Below are positions 1 through 11,483 of a stretch of DNA of 64,000 nucleotides, in pieces. The translations under genes were made by a program, and so were the position numbers. The notes beneath the pieces are model-generated. The model made no database searches and was not told where the DNA came from. It worked only from the letters and a program-made list of their open reading frames with translations. Position 1 is the stretch's first letter; every line of letters begins with the position of its first letter. The DNA comes from Irpex lacteus (Eukaryota > Basidiomycota > Agaricomycetes > Polyporales > Irpicaceae), in assembly GCA_001986395.2 (NCBI GenBank), contig MQVO02000065.1:1-64000 (forward strand), given 5' to 3'.

Positions 1-306
1 GACCGTTTAGCTTATCCCGTAGAGCTATGTGCGGCACAAAACGGGATTCCTCCGATTGCAGCTGCGCTTCGAAAACTACGACGATCTCGTCCAGTTTATG
101 GAAACTCAGCGTACAACACTGGACAAGCTTGATGTTCGCGTCGCTCTATTTTACTGCACAGAAGGATCGCAGCTTCGTGCAGCCGACTTTGAAACATTAG
201 AAGACCTAGGAGGTACGCCCATGTTACTTTCTCTTTAGTAATTTAGCCCACTTGAACTGTTTCTGCAGATGCCCGTGAACACGATTATATCTATACGGAT
301 CGCTAG
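1..306 (+). pseudogene. 3' end of an F-box-like family gene (copy 1, cut by the window edge)
   Basis: This is the C-terminal part of the family seen whole at 7032, 14093 and 44886. The conserved tail LRAADFETLEDLGG is readable up to 212. A GT..AG intron (213-268) follows, then the family's mini-exon (269-306), which ends in TAG. Compared with the intact copies there is one extra base near position 40 (the GCACAAAACGGG stretch), so the frame upstream of that point does not match. This copy is therefore probably a pseudogene. The 5' part lies outside the window, so whether an F-box was present cannot be judged. Confidence 0.65.
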
Positions 307-679
307 TAGTGGTTCTCAACCGTCTACTCTATGCAAGGACACTGATACCTCGTAGATCTCTGGTGTATAAGTAGATACTGGTGCTCGTTCCGAGTCCTAT
401 GATACTTACTGTGTTATACTTTCCTGTACACGTCGTTTAACGGTGATCCGCCTACAACTGACCTAACAGCCTGAGATCAGCTCAGAACCCTAGCGAAGCC
501 CTTTACCGATATTCAACGTTGCAACGATGGTCTGTCGAATGCTCAAATAGACTGGACTTGACGTCAGAGTTAAATTACCTAAGACCCGAAGATCTATTTC
601 CACATTTAGTTTGGATCATTTTAGGACGTGGTAGGTGCCGGAGACCCCTATGAATGCGAGCGATCGAGAGGAGGAGGGC
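307..679. other. Intergenic, nothing recognised
   Basis: No coding frame, repeat or RNA gene is convincing here. The sequence resembles the 3' flanks of the other F-box-like copies (for example after 15698 and 46461). Confidence 0.5.
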
Positions 680-2176
680 GTGGACCCATCAAGTCGTCAT
701 CCTTATAGCCGTGTCAAGAGTGCGTGCAGGTACATTCTTTATCGAGGTACAGAGCCCCTCTGTCCGCGAACTCTTTCATCTCCCAAGATATTATATTCTG
801 GTAGTACTTCTGATCGTTTCCAGACCAATTGTTGAACATCGTGTCGGATGAAAAGTAGATAGAAATAGACTGGATGACCTCGAACCGGACGGCACGCCAG
901 CACGAATTCCGTCCCAGGACACCGCCCCACGGTCCAGGACGAACAAGACGGCGAATGTCAGATGAACATCGTCGGCGGGAGGCTCATTAGGATCATAGAA
1001 AGAACATCCATGCATGTCTGCGCGGTCCTGTTTATCGTGACAGTTTCGCAAGGATAGCCGAGAATACTAAAGGCGTGTAGGCACGTAAATTTCGTTAATG
1101 TAGCAGCGAGAGCGGAAAACGTCCCGTCATATGCTGAGGGGAACGGGAATAGTAAGTCATGTGTACTCTCGTTAGGAAAGTATAACGAACGTACGAAGGT
1201 GCGGCATGGACACGTATCTGGATGGTGGATCTACCCCGATAAACAGTTTGAGGTCCCGCAGATTTGACGGCAGGTGACGGAGGATGATAGTAGTGGTGAC
1301 CACCCCATGCAGTCGATACGTGCGAAGGGAGACCGAGCGCAGGTTCGCTGAGGCCGGCGATCATGTCGGTGAATTGCTTCCTGTTCCAAAAGCCAGTTCG
1401 TGTGTCGACATTGAAGGTCATTCTCTCCATCGCTGGGTATGGTGCGCCACTTGTAATATCGTCTTCCTCTATGTCTGAAAGAAGCACGTCGTTTGCCACA
1501 TCATCTTCCTCCTCCTCGTTCTCTTCATCTGCCTCTGGAGTAAGCGCATCGGATGGATTCCCACCCACGGTTGAAGTAGCTCGCATTCAAGTGATTAACC
1601 GAGGTACACATTCGTAGCAGGAAGTAGAACCCCTGGTGCGCCTCTATCCCGGAGAACGCGAGGGCAGCGAGTTTTCAGCTCCTGAAGTGAAACCTTTGTG
1701 CGGAGAGGAAGTGGGAGGGAGCTTTCGGGTTTCAGCTCCAGAAGTACATGAGCCAGTGACAATGTTTCCAGCCGTTCCAACAAGGATACGGTTCTCCACA
1801 AGAGAGCCATATCGACGACGTAGTAAGCAGGCGCAGCTGCACCAATCTTCGAGATGGAAAGGGATCTCACGTACAAGCAGATACGTGGCTTATCAGCGAG
1901 GAATGCGTAGGATCGTTCGAGAGAAAAGTCGGGAGGCTCCCGCTTGCCAAGCTTGAGCGGGTTTCGCAGCTTGATGGAGCGAAAGATGAACGGTTGGGCC
2001 AGTAGCTGCCATGCGCGACACACGCGTGAGCATGCAGAAATATCACGCAACTTGGTACGAGATGTGACCGTGATTAAGTGCAGGATATCGTGAACCAAGT
2101 CATCGGGCAAGTGGGGAACAGTCGTGTTCGACTCAGTGAGACTTGAAGCTTGAAGGAGTATGCCACCGCCTTTCAA
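680..2176 (-). pseudogene. Decayed F-box / leucine-rich-type protein gene
   Basis: The minus strand opens at 2176 with about 190 codons. They hold an F-box-like segment near residues 22-60 (LPDDLVHDILHLI, then ACSRVCRAWQLLAQPFIFRSI) followed by LETLSLAHVLLEL, as in basidiomycete F-box proteins. The frame stops at 1595-1597. Downstream pieces of the same protein type can be read in other frames: an acidic stretch at 1586-1450, the leucine-rich HLPSNLRDLKLFIGVD around 1265, and a plausible tail near 740-800. No single set of introns joins them cleanly, so I call it a pseudogene. It belongs to a different F-box subfamily from the tandem copies in this window and is unrelated in sequence to the gene at 52901. 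Confidence 0.6.
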
Positions 2177-2569
2177 TTTTCAGCCTTATAGCCAAACCAG
2201 TAGCTATTCACTCACCCACCATAAGACTATCTCTTCAACTATCGGTATTTTGTTGTCCGATGAGTGCGCAGAGTAAGTTTAACTCAGGCTGAAGGCGGCA
2301 ATATTAATTAGAGGGCAGCAATAATGACACAGATCTCCCGATCAGTCTGGTCTGAGTTCAGACGATGATGGCCACGGTCTCCCCATCATTGGATCTTGCC
2401 TCTCGCCTTCATCTCAAGTCGAGCCAGTTTCACTCGACACATAACGTGCTTTTCACGAGAGCCTCTGCTGCATCAGCATATATCTTTCTGGTGAGTTATG
2501 GCATAATGCACTTAAGAAAGCCGCCTTCAACTTGAATCGATTCGCCGACAGCACCATCACACACAGCTC

Positions 2570-4153
2570 ATGGCTACTGGGGCCGACATACCACCCGAGC
2601 TGTTCAGACGCATCCTCTTTGATGTATGCGAGGATGCTGAATGGTTGCTCGACCTCAGCCAGACAGTGCCGAATCGGAAAGAGGCCATCAAGAATGTCAC
2701 AGCGTGTTCGCTCACCTGTGTCTATTGGGCTCACATCTGCCGCGAGAAGCTCTTCTGGCGAGTGTGGATCAAGAGCTACGAGGACATGTGTGCATTTGTG
2801 TCATTGGAGCCAAACACGCCGACGAGATTCGCGCCGATTTCAGAGTACGTCTGGCAGGCGACTCTGGCGCAGCGTGTAGGAGATCGGCCATGGCTTCATC
2901 TGGTTCAGATGCAGCCATCGTTATTTGTAGTATTTCAATCCTGGCGGCGGGAGCGCATCCGGTCCGAGCCAGCATCTATTTTCATATCGAGGACTCTCCC
3001 AACAATGTTACCAATCCACAACGTTCGATCTCTCGACGTCTCTTTGCTTCCCTCCCTCGAGCCCTTCCCTGGTCATGTTTGCAGTGCGACTCTCTAAGAA
3101 TTGACCAACCCTGTTTCGTGACTCCCCACGACCTCACATTCCTCCTCCATAAGTTCCGCCATCACAATTCACTCGAGTTGACTGGCGTCACATGGGATGC
3201 GCAGACATGCCAGTGTCTCGAGAGGGATCTTCTCATAAGGGATCCGCTGGACATATCTTTCCGTCATTTCTGTGTGGAAGTACACAGCTCAGAGTACACC
3301 GCAGAAACAGCCTGGCTCGCTGTCACTGCCGTTTTGCGTCGCTTTTCCAGGCAAAACTTATCTATGTCCCCACCTGCAGCCTTAATGTACAAGCCCAAAC
3401 CAACGCTGCGCGTCCTTCCATCAACTCAACGAGCTATCTTGGATATTTGCAAGTCTTTTTGTCTAGGGCCCACAGTGTCATGCCTGAAACTTAGAGCTGA
3501 CCCGGATGCGAGTCCTTGGTCCATCGACATACCACACAAGGACACCCGAGCTTGTGAGATAACTTGATTTTCCTGAGATATGTACAATATATGCGACGTT
3601 GAAATACGAAAAGATGGGCCTATCATTGATGGGATCCTTCATGGATTGGATCTTTCGTTCTATGACACGCGAGCGATGATCCCGGACGCTAATGGTAGCG
3701 ATTCCATAGTGACCGACTCCATCTCTGTACTCTGCGCACACATCGAACCTACGGAGGAGTTCTCTACAGCGGGCCGCTCATTCAATGTGTCAGTACTCCC
3801 CGATCATGCACTCGATCCCTGGGCAGAAGTAGCTAGACTATGTGCTGCACAAACAGAGTTCATTCGACTGCAACTGCAGTTCGGAAGTCACGGTCGTCTC
3901 TTCCAATTTATGGAGGCTCACCGTGCAGCACTGGGGCAAGCTTAACGATCGTATCACTCTGTTTTACTACACCAAAGATTGGAAACTTCGTGCAGCCGAC
4001 TTTGAAACATTAGCCGACCTGGGAGGTACGCCCGTGTTACTTTAGTCTTGGTAGTGTCTACGGCTCAACGGAACACTCGCTGCAGATGCCCGTGAACACG
4101 GTTATATCATTCGACCCAAACCTATTCCTGTTATTCCGATTTTAGATTACTAA
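2570..4153 (+). pseudogene. F-box-like family gene, copy 2, with two frameshifts
   Basis: The start ATGGCTACTGGGGCC and the F-box-like region (IPPELFRRILFDVCEDAEWLL, residues 6-26) match the intact paralogs, including the core TACSLTCVYWA. The frame then changes between about 2925 and 2975: up to MQPSLF it follows one frame, and from IYFHIEDSPNN onwards another. A second break, one extra G in CTGGGGCAAGC near 3935, separates the GRLFQFMEAHRAALG part from the RITLFYYTKDWKLRAADFETLADLGG part. The first intron has also lost its middle: a GTGAGA donor is present at the usual place, but the usual acceptor is gone. The last intron and mini-exon (4086-4153) are preserved. The upstream region keeps the family's 5' UTR intron signals. 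Expression of a full protein is unlikely. Confidence 0.75.
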
Positions 4154-4519
4154 AAGGTCAGTGATATCTAGTGAACTCCGGATGCATCAGCAGGCACTGA
4201 ATATCTTGTTTTCCTCGCACATCATGTTCATACCCACATTCAAACATCGAAATCAATTCAGAACCTCCACCAAGGCGTGTTATCAACGTCCACCGATGAT
4301 CAACCTATAACCGTGCAGCCTACAGTCCGCTCTCTTCCACGCTTGACGTGTCCGTACTCCGTTGTTGTTAGCTCGTCTTCCCAGCATGGATTGCACGGAT
4401 TCCAATCATTTTATCATTCGTTGTTCAGCTACTCAAGATCCCTATCCCATTTTACTGGTATTCCGTTCCACTCTCTGCTGCCTCCTTCTCAAAGCGGAAA
4501 CTTCTTGAAAGAGCTCTCA
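4154..4519 (+). other. Intergenic, nothing recognised
   Basis: The flank downstream of the copy 2 F-box-like gene. There are short chance frames only, and no feature I can support. Confidence 0.4.
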
Positions 4520-4781
4520 GACTGTGATGTCTGGTTCGAGACTACCGCCTCATGACATGTAGTAGCACATCTTTCAGGGTGGGAATAATCGATATCGCAC
4601 TCGCCACTTTGCCGTATGTTACGCGACGCGAGAAAAGTAGCAGACTGAGTTCGCTCCGAGATGGAGACCTCACGCTGTATAGATTACAGTCACGTGGTCG
4701 CGTCTCAGCGCTCCTTGCCTTGTTTCGAGTTCAGCTAGGTTCAGCTGTCTGTCCACACCTGTCACCTGCACCGAACCGAGA
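4520..4781 (+). promoter_or_regulatory. Degenerate securin-type promoter module with CACGTG box
   Basis: This resembles the regions upstream of the other securin copies. It has the GCCTCATGACA..AGCAC part of the intergenic module, then a conserved stretch with an E-box CACGTG at 4691-4696, followed at once by GTCGCGTCTCAGCGCTC. The same arrangement lies about 90-110 bp upstream of the start codon at 11393, 42370 and 49801. Only one module is left here, against about three at the other loci. That it is a promoter is inferred from conservation and position. Confidence 0.5.
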
Positions 4782-6730
4782 ATGACGACAACCCGACTAC
4801 ATGGCCCGCATGATAGACCAGCGATGTATGCAGAGCGCTGAACTTCAAGTAAGAGTCGTGGAGCCTCACAGCGGTCCTTCGCGAACCTAGGACTGTCAAC
4901 ACCGGCAAACGAAAGGTGGTGGCATTACGTACGCCCATCCAGAGTCGCACGTCAGGTAAGTGCTAGCCATTCCACATTTTCTATAGCTCATCTTTGCATA
5001 TTTCATTGTATTAGCACATCGCCGGAAGAATGGAAATGGTTTACGCACACGGTGCACCGAACTTGAAGAAAACTCGCCATGACCCTTGTCGTCATCCTCC
5101 TTCGCTGCTATCGTGAAGGCCCTCACATGATCATCGGAGAGTACGTAGACTGGTACGTGTTGGAGATGGTCGTGGTGAATCATGTGAAGGCGGCCGCGCA
5201 GACCGGTGGTATTGCTACGACGGACCATTACGGACGTGGGGGGAATAAACCGAGGTCTGACAGTGCGATTATGTTGCAGAAGGCGAAGATTCCGGGGAAG
5301 TGAAGCATGCGGATGATTATCAGCTTGAGGAGGTATCCTAGAAGGAGAATTATATCAGTGAGTACCTGCCATGTGTCTGTAAGCTCGCTCCAATTATCTC
5401 TATTCCTTAGATATCGTCCTCGAATGGGTACCCAGCGGCGATCTGCTCGAGTCCATCCTTCGAAGGAACGGTCTCATTATGTGGTCAATATATAGTACGC
5501 GCGACGTTACTTACCAACATTAGAAACTCAATGTACCAAGCTTCGTGTTAGTTCACTTACTCTAGTTTTGTCGCTGTTTAATCAATCGTAGCTAATAACT
5601 CACTACTATTGTAGACGATGTGGGACAAACTCAGCTCACTCACTCCCGAAGTTTTCTCGCAAGAAGGAGAGGAAGGACCAATCTGTCATCGATGCTGGGG
5701 TGCCAGCGCCATCGTAAGTCGTCTTTGCGTGCATTTTGATCAGCTGTGAGACTCAGATGTACTGGTCAGGGTGACGAGCTCAAGCTCGTTCATCAAGCCC
5801 AGCTACACTACCGATGCCAAGGTGAAGATCCTCGGGTGTAAACAGAATGCGAACCCCTGGTCATTATGGACGTGAGCGAAGAATGTATGAATACATGCAC
5901 TTTCTTTGTGAGGCTGCTCGCTGACAAGTACAATTGCTCTTCTAGGCCTCCACTTCGTCCACCGCCTCCTCGAACAAAAACCCGAAGACCGCATGACCCT
6001 CACCGACCCCCTCAAACACGAGCGGTTGGCCTAATACCGCCCTGCCCACCTTTCCATAACGTCAGGACCAGGTCCGTACCACTGCACTCAACATCCGTGA
6101 CGTCTCCATGCGCGACTCGCCACCATAGGGTACGGTAAATATGGACGCACCTCCTTCTTCGATGGGTAACACCAATAGCGATACCAGGCACCTTCCCCAT
6201 CAGCCCGCATCCTATTCAGCGGCGTGGGAAGGTGCGGGATGATGCGAACGAGAAGGGCGAAAAGTTGGTGGAATCTACGCCAGATGTGAATGAGTATGCG
6301 AGAGCGGAGCAGGGTAGGGAGGAGGAACTGTAAAACTGACACAGCAGAGGCCCCTCGAAGCGAAGACCTTATGATGAGAAGACACCTTTGCGTTTGCCCT
6401 CAGCTAGGGCTACTCAGGCGGCTCGAAAGGGAAGGGGAGTAGATGGGAGCATGATGGAAGTACCGGAGATCGCTGTGAATGCGTGAATGGGCCAAGGAGG
6501 AGCAAGCGTGGGCTGTGAACGCGGTAAGAATTGTCATCATCAGGGCTATGTCGAAACAGAGGACGCACGCTGATACTGATCGGTCATCAAGCTTCGAGAT
6601 TGAGTCTGTCTACGAGGGTGTCACTGCCACCTGTTAAGAGTACGAGTACGAGGAAGACTAAGATGAGAACTACGTGGAATACGAGGACCACGAGGCAATC
6701 GCCAACTAAGACTACTCACCGGTATACAGG
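4782..6730 (+). pseudogene. Chimeric pseudogene 1: securin exon 1 fused to a protein kinase
   Basis: The first part (4782-4955) is a decayed copy of exon 1 of the securin-like gene at 49900, with a GTAAGT donor and the first ~45 bp of its exon 2 (CGGAAGAATGGAAATGG). It then switches to a Ser/Thr kinase catalytic domain. Readable in shifting frames are a glycine-loop-like SFAAIVKAL (about 5090), the lysine region before VVVNHVKA (about 5170), hinge and alphaD IVLEWVPSGDLLESILRRN (about 5413-5469), a degraded activation segment LTPEVFSQEGEEG (about 5645), and the C-lobe FVHRLLEQKPEDRMTLTD then LKHERLA (about 5958-6030). An acidic tail remnant runs to about 6730. Many stops and frameshifts are present, while the intron positions stay visible. 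The -VLEW-P-GDLL- and activation-loop pattern best suits CHK2/Rad53-like CAMK kinases; the exact family is an inference. Confidence 0.7.
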
Positions 6731-7031
6731 TATGTTGTGTATGTGGAAGGCAGATAAGGAAGGCGCTATAGTGGTGAGTGAACGAGATAGTGCTTCCTGA
6801 GGTGACCGGGAACGGTATATGTACTAGTAGGACGGCTGCGAGCTCCCATCGTTGGGCTTTGCCTTTCGTCTTCATCCCAAGTCAACCCAACATCCGACAT
6901 ATAGCTTGCTCCCCACAAGAGCCTTTATTACACCCGCTCATACCCTTCTTAGTGAGTTAAAACCCAGTTCAATTTTAAAAGCACCGCTCTCAATCGCTTC
7001 ACCGTCAGTAGACACGCCATTACACCAAGCT

Positions 7032-8525
7032 ATGTCCACCGGAGCCGACATACCGCCTGAGCTGATTCAGCAAATTCTCTTCGACATATGCGAGAATGCT
7101 TCTGGGTTGCTCGATCCTTACATGTTCACGACAGTGGCGAATCGGAAAGAAGCCATCAAGAATATCACAGCGTGCTTGCTCACCTGTGTCTATTGGGCTC
7201 GCATCTGCCGCGAGAAGCTCTTCCAACGTGCTACGATCAAGAATTACGAGGACATGCGCGCATTTGTGTCGTTGGTGGTAAACACGCCGACGAGGTTCAT
7301 GCCAATCTCAAAGTATGTCAAATACACGACTCTGGTGCAGCATGTAGGAGATCGGCCGTGGCTTCATCTTCTTCGGATGCAGCCTTCATTATTTCAATTC
7401 TGGCGATTGCGACAGCCTGATGTTCACATATATTCTCGTATCGAGGACTCTCCGAACGATGCCACCAGCTTACAAAGTTCAACGTCCCAACGTCTCTTTG
7501 CTTCCCTCCCTCGAACTCCTCCCTCATCGTGCTTGCGGTGTGATGATCTAACAATCGACAATCCCCATTTTGTGACTCCTCACGACCTCGTATCTTTCCT
7601 CCAGAAGTTCTCCCCATTTGACTACCTCTGTTTGACAAATGTCGCTTGGTCTGCGAAGGCAGATTTCGCGAGTGATCTACTCGCAAGGCATCCGCTGAAC
7701 ATATCTTTCCATAGGTTTAGTGTAGAAGTACACAGTTCAAAGTACACCGCAGAAACGACCTGGCTCGCTCTTACCACCATGCTACGGTACTCCTTCGATC
7801 AGCGTGAAGTCAATCTACAAGTACTTCCATCAGCTCGAAGAGCTATCGTCGGCATCTGCAAGTGTCTCTGCCAAGGTCACGAAGCACCGTTTCTTAGATT
7901 CTACCGTTACATTGATCCGTGGCTCAATGGTACCTCACGAGTCCGGGACACCCGAGTATGTGAGTAACTCGTGCGTTCATTCCTAATAGTTCACGGTCAT
8001 CTAATATTTTGCCAGACTGGTGCTGTAACATGGAGATCGAAGAATATGAGCCTACTAATGATAGAGCTCTGAGACTCGGATACGAAATACAGCTCGCATT
8101 CTATGGCTCGCAGATGGCGATCCCAGCTACTGATGACGGTAATTCCTTGGCCGTTGACTGTATCTCTGTACTCTGCGTACGTATCAAGGAGAGGGAATAC
8201 AACGGAACACTCAATCAGTCCTATCCCTGGGCAGAGGTGGCTGGACTATGTGCCGCACAAGAAGGATTCATCCGCATGCAACTGCAGTTCGAAAGCCACG
8301 AGTGTCTTGTCGAGTTCATGGAGGCGCAACGTGCAGCGTTGGGCAAGCTTCATGGTCGTATCACTCTGTTCTACTATGCGAAAGATGGGGACTTTCATGC
8401 AGCTGACTTTGAAACATTAGCCGACGTAGGAGGTACGCTTGTGTAACTTTGTCCTCAATTACTTTCATTGAAGACTTGTTGCAGATGCCAGCGCCTATGG
8501 TTATATTAAAGCGAGGTTATGGTAG
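7032..8525 (+). CDS. F-box-like domain protein, copy 3 (intact)
   Basis: The exons are 7032-7959, 8016-8432 and 8485-8525 (461 aa), with phases that add up. The N-terminus MSTGADIPPELIQQILFDIC followed by ITACLLTCVYWARICREKLF is an F-box-like motif, the usual Skp1-binding region of SCF ubiquitin ligase adaptors. The rest is a leucine-rich, family-specific region that shares HFVTPHDL, TNVAWSAKADFASDLLAR and, at the end, AADFETLADVG with its paralogs. The ATG at 7032 is chosen because all copies start with M(A/S)TGADIPPEL. The frame is open upstream, but that stretch matches the paralogs' 5' UTR, which includes a small intron. Exon 3 encodes only about 13 residues. If the last intron is retained, translation stops a few codons later. 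The target for degradation is unknown. Confidence 0.75.
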
Positions 8526-8699
8526 CGGTCCTCATAGCGGTCTGTCTCCTCTGTGCAAGGTCAGTGATACCCAGCAAATGTCAGATTACTATGCAGACAC
8601 TGAACTTCCCGTTCCTAGAATGTTGTGGGAATGCCTGTTACATGCATTGTATCATACAGAAAGACTGCCGAGCTTGAACAATGGTGTACATGTATGGCA

Positions 8700-8990
8700 G
8701 CCGGTGGTGGTCTACACTAGTACGACGCGAGACTCTACAAAACTAGTACTAGCTAGATCATATGTCAAGAAAAGTGTACATGTGGTGTATGATACGTATA
8801 CAGATAGTGGTGACCGCCAAGAAGTTCCAAGAAAGGTATATGCTACAGAGTTGGTCACGAACAGTAGTACAAGGAGACGAGGACGTGAACAGATAGTGTG
8901 GTGTGTAGTGACCGCCAAGAAGTTGCAAGACACATGCTACAGGGTTGGTCACGGTTCCAAGAATATTGAGGTCAAGGTCGGATGAGACGA
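8700..8990 (+). repeat. Short tandem units bounded by GTGACC and GGTCAC
   Basis: There are two or three diverged units of 50-110 bp. Each starts near GTGACCGCCAAGAAGTT, passes through TGCTACAG and ends in TTGGTCAC, so each unit has 6-bp inverted ends (clear units at about 8809-8862 and 8917-8950). The same units lie downstream of the other two Zn2Cys6 genes (39840-40050 and 47275-47485). A 178-codon chance frame crosses this repeat; I do not take it as a gene. Confidence 0.6.
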
Positions 8991-9132
8991 GAGGTCGAAG
9001 ACGACCACGAATGGGAGATCGGAAGGTGCGGTAGACGGGGCGAGTCTGAGATTTTAGAGGCTGTAGGATGTTTATGCGGAAGCGCGTTACGTTCGTTTGG
9101 ACTGTCGACTCGGAGATGATGCCATTGGAGGT

Positions 9133-10535
9133 TCAAGTTGACACGGAGGAAGGTGAACCACGCTTGTCAGAGCCCCTAGACTTCGACGTCGACTTGCGTT
9201 TCGAGTTCGAACCTCCAAGGCGCTGTCCGCGGTACGACACGGCCGGAAAGACACAATCTCCTTTGTGGTTCAGGCGTATGCACGATCTATCGTTCCATCA
9301 GTTCGCTCGCCAACCGCCATGCATGGTCAATACAAGACAACGACGATCGTACAACAGAGAAAGGGAAGGCGGAGAGCAAGAGCAAGTGAACTTTAGAGTG
9401 AAAACGAGTACGCACTTACAAACCCCACCACCCTCCTGCAGCCCACCGCACCTAATCTTCCGTCGTCTACAGAAAGTGCACGCGATAGGCGTGGAGTTCT
9501 TGATGCCTTTGGCACGTCGCTTTCTGGGTTTCTCGTGCGGATCGACGAAAGTATAACGAATCTCAGGCTCAGCGGATGGTTTTTCGGCTTCGCCTTCATC
9601 AAGAGCGACAGTCGAGCATGGTACGTCTTCTGTAATGATGTCTGGCGCGCCAGACGAGGATGACTCGGAGGAGATGCTTGACGGGATAGTAGCGAAGGGC
9701 GAGCTTGGGGAAACGACGGTAGTAGTTGGGCTTGCAGTGGAAGCAGAGAACGAGGTGAGCGAGTGTAGGAGTGACGAGACAGTGGGAGTTGGATTAGTAT
9801 CTGCAACAGAGGGCGGGCTTGATCCATCGGTGACTTGAAATGGAGTGGTAATTGTATCGTCTAGCTGGTCGGTGAAGTAGAAGTACTGAGCGAGCTCAGG
9901 TAGTGGAGTTTCTTCTGTGGGCGATGAGCTTGACGAGATGGTAGCACAAGTGGAATCATTACTTGTATCGGGACACTCAAGTTGTTCGTTGACGTACGAG
10001 TACCCAGCGGCGTGTTCTTCATCGGAACGAAGGAGAGGAGCGGCCGAGTCTTCAATCGGAGATGAGCTTGACAGAACGGTAGTCGTGGGACTGGCAATGG
10101 CAAGATCATCGTCGGTAAAATTCAGGTATTCAGCGAGTTCGTGCTCGTATTGGGGCTGTGAGACAGTGGATAGTAGATCGACTTCTTCGACTGGTTCGCT
10201 CTTAATAGAGGGTTCAGTTGCTATAGAAGAATGGGATGGTTTAGATAGCTATAGCAAAGAACGGGCAGACGTAAGCTCTTACCTGCAGCTGAACCAACGA
10301 AAGAGGAGTGATGCACCTCGTTAAAGGGATCATGTGTTGGGTACAAGAGTCCCAGCGGAAACCTCTGCGCGTGGACCAGAATATCAGCATAGCGATGAGC
10401 TACAGCACAGCAGAGGAAACATACCTCCCACGGGTCCGTCTCGGGCTGCAGCAAGGCACGAGCTACAAAGCTCTCGTCCACAATGTCTTGGGCATCATCC
10501 AACAAGCTCTGCAAGTCGTAGTTGTCAACCGACAT
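9133..10535 (-). CDS. Zn(II)2Cys6 fungal-type transcription factor, copy 1
   Basis: Exons on the minus strand are 10535-10425, 10364-10283, 10220-9416 and 9286-9133 (383 aa). The zinc cluster sits at the C-terminus: CTFCRRRKIRC, then nine residues to the fourth Cys, and after the last intron SCIRLNHKGDC. This is the six-cysteine, two-zinc DNA-binding module of fungal regulators, split by an intron between Cys4 and Cys5. The preceding KPRKRRAKGIKN is a basic nuclear-localisation-type stretch. The N-terminal two thirds are acidic and Ser/Thr/Pro-rich with repeated -ELAEY-NFTDDDL- motifs, as in activation regions. A second ATG three bases upstream (10538) could also be used. It is transcribed away from the chimeric pseudogene at 11484, with which it shares the modular intergenic region. 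Confidence 0.85.
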
Positions 10536-10589
10536 CATAACATGAGGATTCGGGGGCCACAGCGACAAAGATGACAAAACTCACCCGCA

Positions 10590-11340
10590 GCTGGGAATAT
10601 AAGGCCTAGCGATGACCCACCCAGATATAGCTAGAAGTTATGAGCTCCGCCTCATGACACGTTCTAGCACGCTCAGGGTGGGGGGTAATTAAACTAAACG
10701 ATTTTCTGTTACCCGATGAGAGAAAAGGGCCAGTCCGAGGTCACGATGGAAACGCGCGTGTCAATGTGGTACACTGGCAGAATTAAATGACGAAACTCAC
10801 ATACGCAACATGGGAAACATAGCGATTGCGCACCCAAATACAGCTAGAAGTCCGCTTGATAGTAAGGACCGGTAAGTTCTGGCCCACCGCCCAGGGTCTG
10901 TACAACTCCTTTCAACAAAGAGCACTGGTCTTTTATGCGACTCGCGATTCGACGCAGGAAAGCTTGCACCGAGGCTGAGACGCGCTCGCGCCAAGAAGCA
11001 GGGTGTCAGCGTGTCAATGAGGTACAGTACAGCACGTAGTACTTACTTCACACGGGTCGGCAACAAAACACGAATCACAAACATCTTATCATACCCGAGA
11101 ATCCTGTGTCCTGAGTCAGACAATAGGCCATGCAAATCGTAGGCCTCACTAGTGGTCATGCATCAGCATTCTGGGTCAGGAGAGAGACGAAACTCACCCA
11201 CGCGATATAAGAAGACCCAGATACAGCTAGAAGCTGTGCTCCACGTTCTAGCACATCCGAGTGGCTCAGGGCTGGAATAATTGCGTTCAATAAAGAAGTA
11301 ATGATCAATGATAATCGTACGCGATGAGAGAAAAGTCACG
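10590..11340. repeat. Three diverged intergenic modules with GCTAGAA/TTCTAGC inverted repeats
   Basis: About three modules of 200-350 bp lie between divergent genes. Each has TGACGAAACTCAC, then CCCARATACAGCTAGAAG, then GTTCTAGCAC, then ..CAATAAAGA and GATGAGAGAAAAG. The inverted 7-mers are at 10630-10636/10662-10668, 10843-10849/10877-10883 (one mismatch) and 11226-11232/11246-11252. The E-box CACGTG at 11393-11398 lies just beyond the last module. On the minus strand each module also carries a GTGAGTTTCGTCAT splice-donor-like end and a short hydrophobic reading (LLAVFGCAIAM), so they might be remnants of a small repeated exon. Similar blocks occur at 41480-42320 and 49080-49790. Confidence 0.65.
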
Positions 11341-11483
11341 GTCACGGTGCAGCTCCGAGACTGAGACGCGCTCGCGCTGTCTAAATTACAATCACGTGGC
11401 CGCGTCTCAGCGCTCCTCGCCTTGCTCTTGTCGGTTCAACTTCTCTGTCCACCTCCAGCGACACCTGCACCGAACCGACGACG

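Noticed and set aside
8449..8985. 178-codon plus-strand frame
   Set aside because: It crosses the mini-exon of the F-box-like gene and then the GTGACC..GGTCAC repeats; low-complexity and not conserved in the parallel blocks.
8700..8990. CRISPR-like or satellite array
   Set aside because: Too few, too diverged units with no regular spacers; the host is a eukaryote.
9068..9556. 162-codon plus-strand frame
   Set aside because: Antisense to the last exons of Zn2Cys6 copy 1, whose spliced model with six cysteines is far better supported. The same holds for frames at 40223-40699 and 47624-47875.
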